From Bacteroidota bacterium (lineage in GTDB: Bacteria > Bacteroidota > JABWAT01): a stretch of 64,000 nucleotides of DNA. The notes under the pieces were generated by a model. That model did not search any database. It saw nothing but the letters and a program-made list of their open reading frames with translations, and was not told the DNA's origin. Both the position numbers and the translations under genes were made by a program. Location: positions 248,001-312,000 of the forward strand of contig JAIUNL010000001.1 of assembly GCA_020161835.1 (NCBI GenBank). The letters run 5' to 3'. Positions 42,803-50,964 of this stretch are shown piece by piece. Within the stretch, counting starts at the first letter, position 1. The number at the start of each line of letters is the position of its first letter.

Positions 42803-43600
42803 TTAGGGTTTTTGCGGGAACCGGAGTGCATCCAGTTCATTGGTTAATCTGACGAATTCCTCAACCGACAATGTTTCAGCCCGGCGGGAAAGGTCAACAG
42901 AAAAATCCTCCCGGCTGCCGGTGAAGGATTTCAGATTATTCTTCAGCGTTTTTCTCCGGGCATGAAAAGCCTGGCGAACGACTGACTGAAAAAACTCAGG
43001 ATCAGTCGGAGCAAACGGTGCCTGGTCGTAAAACGTCATCCGTATGACGGCTGAATCTACCGTCGGCGGCGGAAAAAATGCACCCGGCGGAACTTTGAAC
43101 AGCAGTTCACATTTTGCTGCCTGCTGAAACTGAACACTTAAAATGCCATATTCCTTGCCGCCCGGTGGAGCTACAATCCGCTGAGCGACTTCCTTCTGAA
43201 TCATCACCACCAGATGACTGACTTTTTCCCGGACTTCATGAACCCGGAATAAAATCGGAGTGGTGATGTAATACGGAACGTTACCGACAACTTTCACTTT
43301 TTCATCAGGCAACAGCCATTCTGACGGATCGGATTTCATAAAATCCTTGTGAAGGATATTGATGTCTTCACCAAACTTGGATTTCAGATCTGCAACGGCC
43401 CGGTCATCAATTTCAATCCCAATATACCGCTCTTTCAGTTCCGGATAAAAGAACCGGGTCAGCGCACCGGTGCCGGGTCCGATTTCCACAAGAAAATCAG
43501 CGGGTTTCAAATCAAGCGAATCAACAATTTTCCGCGCATAATGATCATTATGCAGAAAATGCTGTCCGAGACTTTTCTTTGGTGCGACGGAATATTTCAT
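42803..43600 (-). CDS. rsmA: 16S rRNA dimethyladenosine transferase RsmA (KsgA)
   Basis: A 265-residue rRNA methyltransferase. The N-terminal signature APKKSLGQHFLHNDHYARKI, motif I VEIGPGTGALTRFF and motif IV VVGNVPYYITTPILFR (the NxPY site) identify the KsgA/Dim1 family. It makes N6,N6-dimethyladenosine at two adjacent adenines of 16S helix 45 late in small-subunit assembly. Length is normal (about 265-275). It heads an operon with mgtE, an RNA methyltransferase and a DUF2062 gene. Confidence 0.96.
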   Translation of the reverse strand: MKYSVAPKKSLGQHFLHNDHYARKIVDSLDLKPADFLVEIGPGTGALTRFFYPELKERYIGIEIDDRAVADLKSKFGEDINILHKDFMKSDPSEWLLPDEKVKVVGNVPYYITTPILFRVHEVREKVSHLVVMIQKEVAQRIVAPPGGKEYGILSVQFQQAAKCELLFKVPPGAFFPPPTVDSAVIRMTFYDQAPFAPTDPEFFQSVVRQAFHARRKTLKNNLKSFTGSREDFSVDLSRRAETLSVEEFVRLTNELDALRFPQKP

Positions 43601-43674
43601 AGCCCCCGACAGGAAATTAAGGTCAATGTGGGGTTGATTGGATTTTGTGTGACCGGATGTGCTGGTCAGTTCTG

Positions 43675-43682
43675 CAAAAGTA
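43675..43682 (-). promoter_or_regulatory. -7 element of the rsmA operon promoter
   Basis: TACTTTTG on the minus strand matches TAnnTTTG, with TTTC about 19 nt upstream in the -33 place. The leader would be about 65-70 nt. Confidence 0.45.
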
Positions 43683-44051
43683 CGGCGAGAAAGGGCAGGA
43701 TGAAAGGCGAATGCTTAATGGTTAAGGGTAAATCGAGCGAAGCAAAGATTCCGAACGCTTTCAGGATGGTCAATTATCAATGTCAAAAACCCGGCCACTA
43801 ACGGGGTTGATGGGATTTAAATTCCTTGATATAAACCCTAAAAGGGTGATATGATTTTAAAAAAACACCGCCCCCCTAACCATCCGGCAATTTTTACGGG
43901 CGCAGAATCTTGCACTCTTACCCCAAATCCTGGGCGGAATGGGAAATATTTTCCGTTTTTCCAAAACCGAAATGAATTGCCTAAATTCCAGGATTTAAAT
44001 CTTCCCCGGTAAAACCAAAAGAGAAAAAACATAAAACACCAACTCAATGAA
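43683..44051. other. Spacer between divergent operons, no gene seen
   Basis: Contains a decayed inverted copy of the hairpin-tail repeat at 43728-43760 (minus strand TCGGAATCTTTGCTTCGCTC then GATTTACC), a weak hairpin CCCGG...CGGGG near 43789-43806, and the short palindrome ACCCT-AAA-AGGGT at 43835-43847. The one short reading frame here (minus, 43838-44059) has no SD and a composition unlike its neighbours, so I do not call it. Confidence 0.45.
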
Positions 44052-44083
44052 TTTGCCAATAAATATTGTTTTCCTTATATTTG
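44052..44083 (+). promoter_or_regulatory. Bacteroidota-type promoter of the lipoprotein/barrel operon
   Basis: TTTG (44052-44055), 20-nt spacer, TATATTTG (44076-44083): a full match to -33 TTTG / -7 TAnnTTTG. Transcription would start about 25 nt before the ATG at 44114. Confidence 0.65.
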
Positions 44084-44113
44084 TAAACTAATCTAATTCC
44101 GAGTCAGATTAAA

Positions 44114-45082
44114 ATGCGTTCCAAATCAAATAATAGCTTACTTATTCTTGTTATATCCGTTTTTTACGGGTGTTCTTCATCCTTGTTTTTAAACACGAAT
44201 GAGAATGCAGTTCAGAAAATCGGACAGCCCCTCACAGAAAGCAAAAATTCCCCCCAGCTTTCAATTGAAAAAGGTTCCTGGGTTAAGTTTACCCTTCCGG
44301 ATACAGGGCTGGTTATGGTTGAGTCCTATGGTTCCTGCCAATTTTTCACAATAACTAACAAAGACTCCTTTTTGGTAGACAACCAAACAGAGGGAATCAG
44401 TATTGCGATAAAAAAAAGCAAAACCACCATACTGACACTGCCACCTCCATACAAAAGGTTGGCCAGTTACTCCTTTCTTCCTAAACTTGAACCGAAAAGT
44501 GGAGAATTTGATTATAATTTATGGGATCAGTTAATCGCCGGCGGAAACCTTGCCATTTCAACTGAACCAGATGCTAAAGTCACGCTTGGCGATCAGGCAA
44601 TTTCGACCGGGTCTGTTCTTTTAATGGTTAAGCCCGGTACCTATAAGGTTTCAGTTGAAAGACCAGGCGGATACTTTAAAAGTGAATCGGTTACCGTCAA
44701 TCAGGATGGAATAACCCAGGTCAGTTTGTTTTTGCGCCCAAAGAAATCAACTACACTTGCCCTCGCACTTATTCCCGGTCTTGAACAAGACGGATTTGGA
44801 AATTGGTCTGGGATGATGAATCGCTTTGGTTTCTGGAGCAGTTCGGTTTTATTAACCGCAACTCAGTTATCATTGTCATACAAAAGTGAATCCGTAGTTA
44901 AGAATACACAGGTAATTGCCGGGCTTTCAGGGTTGGTCCTTACCTACGGTTATACTTATTATTCTATCCTTAATAAGCCGGACCATGAATTTATTCAAAC
45001 CGAGCCGTTAAAAATTAGCACAGAATTACCTCATTCCGGAAAAATAAAAGTCTGGGCTTATTCATTTCCGATGGAAAACTGA
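44114..45082 (+). CDS. PEGA/DUF5683-like lipoprotein
   Basis: A 322-residue lipoprotein with lipobox FYGC (Cys about 20). Residues about 147-215 form a PEGA domain (GNLAISTEPDAKVTLGDQAI, VKPGTYKVSVERPGGYFKSE). A region with ALALIPGLEQDGFGNWSG and two membrane-like segments follows, as in DUF5683 proteins where ALxPGLGQ is the marker. PEGA domains are found in surface layers and cell-envelope proteins. First gene of a three-gene operon with its own promoter. Function unknown; probably an envelope component. Confidence 0.8.
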   Translation: MRSKSNNSLLILVISVFYGCSSSLFLNTNENAVQKIGQPLTESKNSPQLSIEKGSWVKFTLPDTGLVMVESYGSCQFFTITNKDSFLVDNQTEGISIAIKKSKTTILTLPPPYKRLASYSFLPKLEPKSGEFDYNLWDQLIAGGNLAISTEPDAKVTLGDQAISTGSVLLMVKPGTYKVSVERPGGYFKSESVTVNQDGITQVSLFLRPKKSTTLALALIPGLEQDGFGNWSGMMNRFGFWSSSVLLTATQLSLSYKSESVVKNTQVIAGLSGLVLTYGYTYYSILNKPDHEFIQTEPLKISTELPHSGKIKVWAYSFPMEN

Positions 45083-45083
45083 T

Positions 45084-46808
45084 ATGAAACCAATTTATTT
45101 TTTTCTACTATCCCTTCTCCTTCTATCTGGATGTGAATTGCCGGTAGAGGATTTGAATCAGCTACCCGACAGCAACATTCCTCATGAAAATTCCGGAAGT
45201 ATCACTTATCAGTTTGGACCTAAAGCTGTTTCCGGAGATACTATTGTGGTATATGGCGGAGTGGTTTTGAACATTATCCTTCGGAGCGATACACTAAAGG
45301 CGACACAAATTGAGATCAACTTTTTAAATAAAGAATATTCTTATTCACCACCCATTGCTGGGTTTTCATATCAGTTTGGAAACCTGAAAGATGGATTTTA
45401 CCCACTTTCAATAACCGTAACCTACCGGTTGAACGACAATTCAATTGGTGCCCAAAATAATCTTGCACTAAAAAAAATTACAAAAAACCTGACACTCCGG
45501 GTTTTTAACCTGCTGCCTTTTACTCAAAAGATTTATGAGCCGGTTTTTGATTCGGGATACGCCTTAATCAGGTGGAACTCCTATCAAGAGCCCAATTTTG
45601 TCAGATACGAATTCTTCGATAACCAGAATTCTATGTACGGAACTGGTACCCCCACAGATACAACTTTTGAAGATTTCACGTTTAACGGTTCTGGTGCATA
45701 CCGGTATGTTATCTACGCAGGTAACCGAGTTCTATATAAACCATTTACAATTCGGGATACCAGTTCCATTCGATTCCTCTCCGCCGAATTCAAAGCGAAT
45801 TTAACAATTGAATTATCGTGGAATCGTTACCGGCATTACAAAAATACTGATGAAATTCAGGTCGAATACTCGACTGATGGTTTAACCTGGAAATCTTTAA
45901 TGACACTTCCAAAAGAAAAAACTTCTGTCGTTTTCCTGAGTACCATCAAATCTGCCAAATACAGAATCAGTTACATGCGAACGGGATACAACGGTGGCCC
46001 GATCATTTCAACTCAACCAAGCCAGATTTTTGAATTTGGATATGAAGAACTGGGTATAGAGGCTGAATCTTTAGTTTGGCTTCCTCACTCTGAGAAAATT
46101 ATTTCTACAACCCGGCATAATACCTTCTTTCTTGATAAAACAGGAACACTTACTTCCCAGTCAAAAGATTATTTTATTTTTTCAAATGACAGAACAAAAA
46201 TCATTTCTGTTTCCAATACACTAAACAAATTTAGCGTATTAGATCCTCTTACACTTTCACCTATCAAAAACTTCAATCTAATAGATGTCTTCCCTTCAAA
46301 TTTTCAAATTAATTCAGGGATTTTGACAGATAATGGAAAATTATTTTTAACACTTGATAAAGTCGTCAGCCCCACGACCTTTGCATACTGGGAAATTGGA
46401 ATATGGAATCTTACCCTTTCAGGCATTTCATTCATAGCAAAAACTGGAAGAGAAGAAAACGGATATGATGGAATTCGTTACGAGGTAACCGACGCTACCG
46501 TTGATGGGGAGCAATTTAAACTCGAAGGATGGTATCAGTTAAATGGTCTAAATCAAATTGTAGTCGCACCGACTCATGGAACAAATCTGGTTTCTCAGCT
46601 CGTTCCCCCTGAGTTTGAAAAAGACCCTTTAACCGGTGATACTTACAAAACTGAGGAGGTTATTCTAAACGGTTTATCTTACCAAAAAGTTACTCTTACA
46701 AATCCTTCCAAACCGGATGAACCATTTACATTTATAACCCTGAATTCACCCATTAAAATCATCAACCACATTTTGTATGTGGGTACGAAACGGGTACAGC
46801 TTCCATGA
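45084..46808 (+). CDS. Large surface lipoprotein with Fn3-like and propeller-like parts
   Basis: A 574-residue lipoprotein starting 1 nt after the previous stop; lipobox LSGC at about 14-17. Residues about 40-140 are an Ig-like beta region; about 155-310 look like two fibronectin III-like units (ALIRWNSYQEPNFVRYEFFD, IELSWNRYRHYKNTDEIQVE). The C-terminal part (about 330-574) has repeated short strands (SLVWLPHSEKIISTTRHNTF, FSNDRTKIISVSNTLNKFSV) as in WD40/YVTN-like propellers. I do not recognise the family. Probably a cell-surface recognition or assembly protein acting with its operon partners. Confidence 0.78.
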   Translation: MKPIYFFLLSLLLLSGCELPVEDLNQLPDSNIPHENSGSITYQFGPKAVSGDTIVVYGGVVLNIILRSDTLKATQIEINFLNKEYSYSPPIAGFSYQFGNLKDGFYPLSITVTYRLNDNSIGAQNNLALKKITKNLTLRVFNLLPFTQKIYEPVFDSGYALIRWNSYQEPNFVRYEFFDNQNSMYGTGTPTDTTFEDFTFNGSGAYRYVIYAGNRVLYKPFTIRDTSSIRFLSAEFKANLTIELSWNRYRHYKNTDEIQVEYSTDGLTWKSLMTLPKEKTSVVFLSTIKSAKYRISYMRTGYNGGPIISTQPSQIFEFGYEELGIEAESLVWLPHSEKIISTTRHNTFFLDKTGTLTSQSKDYFIFSNDRTKIISVSNTLNKFSVLDPLTLSPIKNFNLIDVFPSNFQINSGILTDNGKLFLTLDKVVSPTTFAYWEIGIWNLTLSGISFIAKTGREENGYDGIRYEVTDATVDGEQFKLEGWYQLNGLNQIVVAPTHGTNLVSQLVPPEFEKDPLTGDTYKTEEVILNGLSYQKVTLTNPSKPDEPFTFITLNSPIKIINHILYVGTKRVQLP

Positions 46809-47557
46809 AAAATAAAATTTCGTTTTCTGTTTTTATTATAGCTTCACTTACGTGGATCTCATCAGCTTCTGCGGAGTTACCGTTTTATTTCTCTGCTTAT
46901 GGTACCCTAACAGGGTATCAAAATGGCTCCTTTGGTGATTTCAACCAAAACTTTATCAGTCGTTGGAAATCGAAAGGATTTAATCCGAAGGTAACCAATG
47001 ATTTTGAATACAGACCCAACTGGGGTTTTGCATTTGGGTATTCTCAGGATTCATACTTAAATCCAGGGATTTTCCTTGAAAAAATGTCAAATTTATCATC
47101 AGTTGGATTTCGTGATTACTCAGGTGAATTCAGAACCACAACAGAAATATCAAACTATTTTTCTGGTGTCTGCTTCTCAAATCCTCTGTTTATTCCAGAT
47201 TTGAAATTTTCGTTTCAAGTTGGTATGCTTTGGGGAACTGTTAAAACTAAAGAAAAATTTGACATTTTTTTATCAACAAACCCTAAATCCAAATTTATCC
47301 CTCTTGAATCCAATGGAAATTTTGCCCTTTTTGGTATGGAACCCGGTTTCAATTATTCAAAAAATATACTGTCCCTAGTAACTTGCTCTGTTGGATTTTC
47401 CTATCTGATAACGACTTCAAAAACATTTAAATTTCAGCACCATGGTGATGATTTAATTTCATCCACCCAAAGAGAAGAAATTACAATAAACAGAACAGGA
47501 CTTAGGGTCAAAATTGGAATCAGTATCAATGCAAACGACTTGTTAAATAAATTTTAG
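46805..47557 (+). CDS. Exported outer-membrane beta-barrel-type protein
   Basis: A 250-residue protein whose ATGA overlaps the stop of the lipoprotein gene. The signal peptide ends SSASAEL. The mature chain is built of aromatic, strand-like segments (WGFAFGYSQDSYLNPGIFLE, FSFQVGMLWGTVK, CSVGFSYLITTSKTFKF) and ends in SINANDLLNKF with a terminal Phe. It resembles small outer-membrane barrels. Third gene of the operon; a terminator follows about 115 nt later. With two lipoproteins upstream it may form an outer-membrane complex (inference). Confidence 0.75.
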   Translation: MKNKISFSVFIIASLTWISSASAELPFYFSAYGTLTGYQNGSFGDFNQNFISRWKSKGFNPKVTNDFEYRPNWGFAFGYSQDSYLNPGIFLEKMSNLSSVGFRDYSGEFRTTTEISNYFSGVCFSNPLFIPDLKFSFQVGMLWGTVKTKEKFDIFLSTNPKSKFIPLESNGNFALFGMEPGFNYSKNILSLVTCSVGFSYLITTSKTFKFQHHGDDLISSTQREEITINRTGLRVKIGISINANDLLNKF

Positions 47558-47670
47558 TGTTCTTTTTTCCAAAAGGACCAGTCATTATTCTATTACAACG
47601 TGTTTCAGCTTGAGTTTACCAGGATTTATTGTTGCCTGTCTCTGACATCTAAGTTCATACCATTTAAACG

Positions 47671-47697
47671 AAAAAAGCAGGGTTAACCTGCTTTTTT
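47671..47697. terminator. Bidirectional terminator between convergent operons
   Basis: AAAAAAGCAGG-GTTAA-CCTGCTTTTTT. It can stop both the plus-strand lipoprotein operon and the minus-strand nuo operon, whose last stop codon is at 47745. Confidence 0.88.
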
Positions 47698-47744
47698 GAT
47701 TTAAATTTTCCTGTCACACGTCACATGTCCAATGTCACCGGCTA

Positions 47745-49259
47745 TCACCCGACCAGCATTCTCACTGAAGCAAGTGCCCAGTTGTACAGAGGCTGCCACC
47801 AGAGTCCGAGAACGATGGTGGGAATGGCGAAGACAAAAACCAGAATGGTTGCCGGAATGGAAACGGAAATCGGTCCATCAGCATTTTCAACGGGTTTCTT
47901 GAGGTACATCATTTTCACCACTTTGAAGTAGTAAAAAGCGGAGACGACCGAGTTGGCAACGGCGATCAGAGCCAGCCAGAAGTACAAACTTCCCTGCTGA
48001 AGGACGGCAACGAAAAGGAGAAATTTACCGGCGAAACCGACTGTACCCGGAATCCCGATCAGGGAAGCCAGAAAAATCACCATCGGAACGGCAAGAACGG
48101 GAGCCCTGAAGCCCATTCCACGCCAGTCATCCAGTTCAAACGACTGAACCTTGTCGGCAATGAGTATGGCGGTGAAAAACACGCCCAGATTCATGATCAG
48201 ATAATAGGCCAGATAAAACATCATGGCGGCGATACCCGAATCAGACAGCAAAATCACACCCATCAGAATATATCCGGCATGAGCAATGGAGGAGTAAGCC
48301 AGCATCCGTTTCACATTTTGCTGCCAGAGGGCCGTGACGTTACCGATCGTCATGGTGAGAACCGAAACTGCAGCCAGGATAGAAACCCAGTCAATATTAT
48401 CGAGAATCTGATAGCCTTCAGGCGTTGACGTTCCGAAGAAAATGGTTTTGAAGAACCGGAGCATCATGGCAAAACCGGCGGCTTTTGGTCCGACAGAAAG
48501 AAAAGCAGCAACAGGAGTTGGTGCACCTTCGTAAGCATCAGGGGCCCAGAAATGGAACGGAGCAGCAGCAATTTTGTAACCGAATCCGCCCAAAGTCAAA
48601 AGAACAGCAATCGTGAGCGTAACCGGATCAATGACCACGGCCGGATTTTTAAGCACTTCATTGATTTCAGAAATGGAAAGCGTTCCGGTGATACCATAAA
48701 TCAGAGAAATACCGTAAATCATCAGTCCGGATGAAAAAGCACCGTAAATGATGTACTTCACACCGGCTTCGTTTGAGGTTTTCTCATCTTTCAGATATGA
48801 AACCAGAATGTAGGATGCCAGAGAAACCAGTTCAATTGAAATGAACATCATGAGCAGATTATTTGCACCGGCCATGAGCATCATCCCGAGAACAAGTCCT
48901 GCCATCACAATGAAATAATCACCGAACCGTCGGCCGTTTCTATCCATTTCGTTCGAGAAAAGCGTGATCAGTGTAGCAAGAATGGCAGAAACCAGGAATA
49001 AATATTTGAAGAAGACGGCGTAACCATCCACTGCAATCATCCCGAAAAAGACCGAAGCCTGAACGCCCGACTGACCCGAAAGGGAAATCAGAGCCAGAAC
49101 CATCACGCCGAGAAAAACACCGGCTGACCATTTGTGCATGGATTTCGGAGTGAACAGATCAATAATCAGCACACCAAGCAGGCCGATCGTCACGATGACT
49201 TCAGGCTGAAGAAGAGCAATGCTGTTCAGAACGTACGTGTAGAGTGCATCCAGATTCAT
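47745..49259 (-). CDS. nuoN: NADH-quinone oxidoreductase subunit N
   Basis: A 504-residue antiporter-like membrane subunit of complex I, about 14 helices. Recognisable segments are LLMMFISIELVSLASYILVSY, with the key Glu in a helix, the AAAPFHFWAPDAYEGAPTPV loop typical of ND2/NuoN, and MLAYSSIAHAGYILMG with its conserved residues. It is one of three proton-pumping antiporter-like units (L, M, N). Last gene of the nuo operon, 13 nt after nuoM; a bidirectional terminator follows. Confidence 0.95.
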   Translation of the reverse strand: MNLDALYTYVLNSIALLQPEVIVTIGLLGVLIIDLFTPKSMHKWSAGVFLGVMVLALISLSGQSGVQASVFFGMIAVDGYAVFFKYLFLVSAILATLITLFSNEMDRNGRRFGDYFIVMAGLVLGMMLMAGANNLLMMFISIELVSLASYILVSYLKDEKTSNEAGVKYIIYGAFSSGLMIYGISLIYGITGTLSISEINEVLKNPAVVIDPVTLTIAVLLTLGGFGYKIAAAPFHFWAPDAYEGAPTPVAAFLSVGPKAAGFAMMLRFFKTIFFGTSTPEGYQILDNIDWVSILAAVSVLTMTIGNVTALWQQNVKRMLAYSSIAHAGYILMGVILLSDSGIAAMMFYLAYYLIMNLGVFFTAILIADKVQSFELDDWRGMGFRAPVLAVPMVIFLASLIGIPGTVGFAGKFLLFVAVLQQGSLYFWLALIAVANSVVSAFYYFKVVKMMYLKKPVENADGPISVSIPATILVFVFAIPTIVLGLWWQPLYNWALASVRMLVG

Positions 49260-49272
49260 AAAATCCAGGTCC

Positions 49273-50853
49273 TTAATTCAGTCCGACCATGACTGTGCCA
49301 GCCGATTTCACCAGATCATTCAGGTGATTCACGGAAACTGTCATCAGATCGGTCAGGGATGAGGGATAAATTCCAACTAAAAGTATAGAAACGCCAAGAG
49401 CCGTCATCATGGTAAGTTCACGGCTGTTGATTTCGGTAAGTCCGGTATATTTCGGATTCAGTTCACCAGTAAACACTTTCTGGTAAGTCCAGAGATAGTA
49501 AATGGCGGTGATGAGCATGCCGAGTGTGGCGATAATCGTGAGGTTTTGGGTCACCGGCTGTGAAAATCCGCCCATGAAAACCAAAGCTTCGGCTACGAAA
49601 CCACTTAAGCCGGGAAGTCCGAGGGAAGCAAAGAAAGCAAAAAGAGTGATGCCGGCATAGACGGGCATTTGTTTTGCCAATCCGCCAAAACCATCAATAT
49701 CACGGTGATGAGCCCGGTCGTAAATTACACCGACAACAAGGAAGAGCATGGCAGAAATAATACCGTGGCTGAACATCTGAACCATGGCACCCATGGTGCC
49801 TTCGGTTGTTAAACTGGCGAGCCCGAGCAGAACAAATCCCATATGTGAAATCGACGAATAGGCAATCAGTTTTTTCAGATCAGTCTGACCCATTGCAGTA
49901 AGCGCACCGTACAGAATATTGATCACGCCGAAAAGGGCAATCAGCCAGGCAAAATAGAGAACGGATTCCGGGAAAATCGGCCAGAGAACCCGAACGAGTC
50001 CGTATGTACCCATTTTAAGAAGAACGCCGGCCAGAATAACCGAAATCGGAGTCGGCGCTTCAACGTGGGCATCAGGAAGCCAGGTGTGAAAGGGAAACAT
50101 GGGGATTTTAACAGCAAACCCGAGAAACATGAGAATGAAGGCCACATGGCGCCAGTGTTCAACGGAAAGCAACGATCCGGCGACGAGATTTCCCTGATTC
50201 ATCATGGTGATCATATTGAACGAGTGAATCATATCTTCAGGCGCTGCACCCGGGTTGGTGACATAGCTGAAGTAAAGTCCGATAATGACCAGAAGCATCA
50301 GCAGGGAACCGATAAAGGTGTACAGGAAAAACTTGATGGCGGCATATTCACGGCGAGGACCGCCCCATATTCCGATGAGGAAGTACATCGGGATCAGCAT
50401 CATTTCCCAGAAGAGATAAAACAGGAAGAAATCAAGCGCAGCAAAAACGCCGGTCATGGCAGAAAGGAGAATCAGATAGGAAATGAAATATCCTTTGATG
50501 TACTTTTCGATGGAAAAGCTTGAAATCACGCCGATCAATCCGACAAAAGCAGTCAGAATCAGCATCGGGAGGGAAAGTCCGTCAATGCCGAGTGTGTAGG
50601 AAATATCGAGAATTCCGTACGAACCGGCAGAAACTTTGATCCAGGAATAGTTTTCTACAAACTGATAACCGGCTGCTTCGTTGATTCCCGCTTTGGTGAG
50701 ATCGTAATTCTGTACCAGAATGGCAACGAGAGCCAACTGAATGACAGAAGCAAGAATTGCTCCCCACCGGAATACGGCTGTTTTTTCTTTCGGTACGACA
50801 ATCATCAGCAAGGCAATGATCATCGGAATAAAAATCAAACCACTGAGTATCAC
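49273..50853 (-). CDS. nuoM: NADH-quinone oxidoreductase subunit M
   Basis: A 526-residue antiporter-like subunit. YTLGIDGLSLPMLILTAFVG near residue 86, FLFYLFWEMMLIPMYFLIGIWGG with the pump Glu, KIPMFPFHTWLPDAHVEAPTP and KKLIAYSSISHMGFVLLGL identify NuoM. It lies in the membrane arm and translocates protons. The 111-nt gap to nuoL upstream, unusually large for this operon, holds a palindromic repeat at 50921-50947. Confidence 0.95.
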   Translation of the reverse strand: MILSGLIFIPMIIALLMIVVPKEKTAVFRWGAILASVIQLALVAILVQNYDLTKAGINEAAGYQFVENYSWIKVSAGSYGILDISYTLGIDGLSLPMLILTAFVGLIGVISSFSIEKYIKGYFISYLILLSAMTGVFAALDFFLFYLFWEMMLIPMYFLIGIWGGPRREYAAIKFFLYTFIGSLLMLLVIIGLYFSYVTNPGAAPEDMIHSFNMITMMNQGNLVAGSLLSVEHWRHVAFILMFLGFAVKIPMFPFHTWLPDAHVEAPTPISVILAGVLLKMGTYGLVRVLWPIFPESVLYFAWLIALFGVINILYGALTAMGQTDLKKLIAYSSISHMGFVLLGLASLTTEGTMGAMVQMFSHGIISAMLFLVVGVIYDRAHHRDIDGFGGLAKQMPVYAGITLFAFFASLGLPGLSGFVAEALVFMGGFSQPVTQNLTIIATLGMLITAIYYLWTYQKVFTGELNPKYTGLTEINSRELTMMTALGVSILLVGIYPSSLTDLMTVSVNHLNDLVKSAGTVMVGLN

Positions 50854-50920
50854 TTAAACGTTTTCCTTTCGGTAACCATTTGATCAGACAACTCCAACAG
50901 GAGTAAAAAATTCAAAATCA

Positions 50921-50947
50921 TGGATTCCCGTCTTCACGGGAATGACA
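50921..50947. repeat. Palindromic repeat in the nuoL-nuoM gap
   Basis: TGGATTCCCGTC-TTCA-... an inverted copy of the TGTCATyCC element, almost the same as 29123-29149 (core CCCGTC/GACGGG-like with TTCA centre: CCCGTCTTCACGGG). It lies inside the nuo operon. Confidence 0.65.
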
Positions 50948-50964
50948 TTCTTGCCATTTAATCC

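Noticed and set aside
43838..44059. Minus-strand frame of 73 codons between rsmA and the lipoprotein operon
   Set aside because: Composition dominated by Phe, Trp, Gly and Arg from AT-rich noncoding sequence; no SD; overlaps the promoter of the opposite operon.
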